Source: Acidimicrobiaceae bacterium (GTDB lineage: Bacteria > Actinomycetota > Acidimicrobiia > Acidimicrobiales > Palsa-688). From it: a DNA stretch of 6,363 nucleotides. The notes beneath the pieces were generated by a model that searched no databases, was not told where the DNA came from, and saw nothing but the letters and a program-made list of their open reading frames with translations. The DNA lies in the NCBI GenBank assembly GCA_009785715.1, contig WQVT01000146.1, forward strand, positions 1-6,363, in the 5' to 3' direction. Made by a program: the position numbers and the translations under genes. Positions 5,726 through 6,363 of this stretch are shown here, piece after piece (the stretch's first letter is position 1; each line of letters opens with the position of its first letter).

Positions 5726-6217
5726 TTACTTGAACAGGTAGATAGCCAGGTGATTGAAGCCGTAGTCGAGCCCGAAGATCATGGCCATCAGCACGGCGAG
5801 GGTGACGAACACCACGGAGGCGTAGTTGATGGTCTCCTTGCGCGTGGGCCATGCGACCTTGCGCATCTCGACGTTGACTTCGTGGAGGAACTGGCGAGGC
5901 GTCGTCCGGGCCGGTCCGGGTGCACCACCGACGGACGGGCGGGGCCGGGCGACGGGCGCCTCGGTCTCGGGCTCAACGAGGGTTCCGGTCCCGCGGCGTC
6001 CCCGGCGACCGACGCGGGCGCCATCGCCTTCGAGGTCGTCTTCGCCAAGGCCGTCGGTGTCGTCCAGAGAGTCGAGGTCATCGGAACCCAAGCCGGCGAG
6101 CGGGTCGAGGTCACCATCGGAGTCGGCGCGCGCGTCTTCGACCTCGCCGTCCGTCTGGTCGAGGAGTTCGTCGGTGGCTCCGTTTTGGGAGCGCCGCTGC
6201 CTTCTGTTGAGCTTCAC
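5726..6217 (-). CDS. secE: Preprotein translocase subunit SecE with long acidic N-terminal region
   Basis: SecE clamps SecY in the SecYEG channel and is needed for protein export. The conserved part is at the C-terminal end: an amphipathic helix with FLHEVNVEMRKVAWPTRKE (110-128), followed by one membrane segment (about 132-152, SVVFVTLAVLMAMIFGL) and a short tail. The first 105 residues are extra: a basic start (KLNRRQRR), an Asp/Glu-rich, low-complexity stretch (about 16-64) and a basic-to-Pro linker. Single-span SecE proteins are usual in actinobacteria, but 163 residues is long for them. The start is GTG with GGAAGG 8 nt upstream, which supports the extended form; an internal start at a Val or Met nearer the conserved domain cannot be fully excluded. 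It lies 31 bp after tRNA-Trp and 9 bp before nusG. Confidence 0.95.
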   Translation of the reverse strand: MKLNRRQRRSQNGATDELLDQTDGEVEDARADSDGDLDPLAGLGSDDLDSLDDTDGLGEDDLEGDGARVGRRGRRGTGTLVEPETEAPVARPRPSVGGAPGPARTTPRQFLHEVNVEMRKVAWPTRKETINYASVVFVTLAVLMAMIFGLDYGFNHLAIYLFK

Positions 6218-6248
6218 GTGCGTGACCTTCCAATCCGGACCGTTGGAG

Positions 6249-6321
6249 CAGGGCAGGAGGGACTCGAACCCCCAACCGCCGGTTTTGGAGACCGATGCTC
6301 TACCAATTGAGCTACTGCCCT
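6249..6321 (-). tRNA. trnW: tRNA-Trp (anticodon CCA)
   Basis: The 73-nt minus-strand sequence folds as a cloverleaf: 7-bp acceptor stem AGGGCAG/CTGCCCT (6315-6321 with 6250-6256), D arm with AGCTCAATTGGTAGAGC, anticodon stem TCGGT/ACCGG around loop CTCCAAA, and T arm with GTTCGAA. The anticodon CCA is at 6286-6288 and reads UGG (Trp); the discriminator is G at 6249. The genome does not encode the 3' CCA (it reads CTCC), so it must be added by nucleotidyltransferase. A tRNA-Trp gene directly before secE is a recurrent actinobacterial arrangement and suggests co-transcription with processing. Confidence 0.97.
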
Positions 6322-6335
6322 CCGCTGCACTGCAG

Positions 6336-6341
6336 GTTGTA
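6336..6341 (-). promoter_or_regulatory. Possible -10 box for tRNA-Trp/secE transcription
   Basis: TACAAC on the minus strand lies 14 nt upstream of the tRNA 5' end, a reasonable place for a -10 element. The TTGTCC at 6355-6360 would leave only a 13-bp spacer, too short for a normal -35, and the window edge cuts off the rest. The promoter is therefore plausible but unproven. Confidence 0.33.
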
Positions 6342-6363
6342 CCGCTGACCCGTCGGACAAGAC

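Noticed and set aside
4910..6310. Plus-strand reading frame of 466 codons across nusG, secE and tRNA-Trp
   Set aside because: It is antisense to two certain genes and runs into the tRNA; no family features are visible.
1..6363. CRISPR array, insertion sequence, integrase, attachment site or phage-defence module
   Set aside because: No spaced palindromic repeats, transposase or integrase motifs, or defence domains are visible; the tRNA gene shows no duplicated 3' end inside the window.

Overview
The window is GC-rich bacterial chromosome, and every gene I can support is on the minus strand. Reading right to left it holds tRNA-Trp(CCA), secE, nusG, rplK and rplA, then an lsr2 homologue, an MMPL-family membrane transporter and finally rplJ, which runs off the left edge. 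The tRNA-Trp/secE/nusG/rplK/rplA order, the Lsr2 nucleoid protein, the acidic N-terminal extensions on SecE and NusG, and the GTG starts point to a high-GC actinomycete (Actinomycetota). I cannot name genus or order from the sequence alone.

Right part (about 3600-6363): tRNA-Trp is 31 bp upstream of secE. secE and nusG are 9 bp apart, nusG and rplK 48 bp, and rplK and rplA 88 bp, so this is a typical export/elongation/ribosome operon. SecE is part of the SecYEG translocon, NusG is the transcription elongation factor that links RNA polymerase to ribosome or Rho, and L11 and L1 build the factor-binding stalk base and the E-site stalk of the 50S subunit. A 12-bp perfect GC hairpin just after rplA looks like the intrinsic terminator of this unit.

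Middle part (about 2885-3543): lsr2 starts immediately after that terminator at a GTG with a good Shine-Dalgarno. A 7-bp hairpin sits directly behind its stop codon. The 261-bp gap to the next gene contains a four-run G-quadruplex motif on the mRNA-sense strand and a second 7-bp hairpin. lsr2 therefore looks like its own small transcription unit.

Left part (1-2884): a 727-residue MMPL/RND-type transporter with both Asp-Tyr proton-relay pairs, then a 182-bp leader, then rplJ. The leader has an AT-rich triplicated 15-bp repeat, several GC hairpins and a full 10-nt Shine-Dalgarno. It is the most likely place for rplJ transcription start and L10-type autoregulation.

I found no CRISPR array, insertion sequence, phage gene or clearly new multi-gene system. 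The most unusual aspects are the lsr2 plus MMPL pair inserted between rplA and rplJ, the repeat array in front of rplJ, and the repeat-built acidic N-terminus of NusG.
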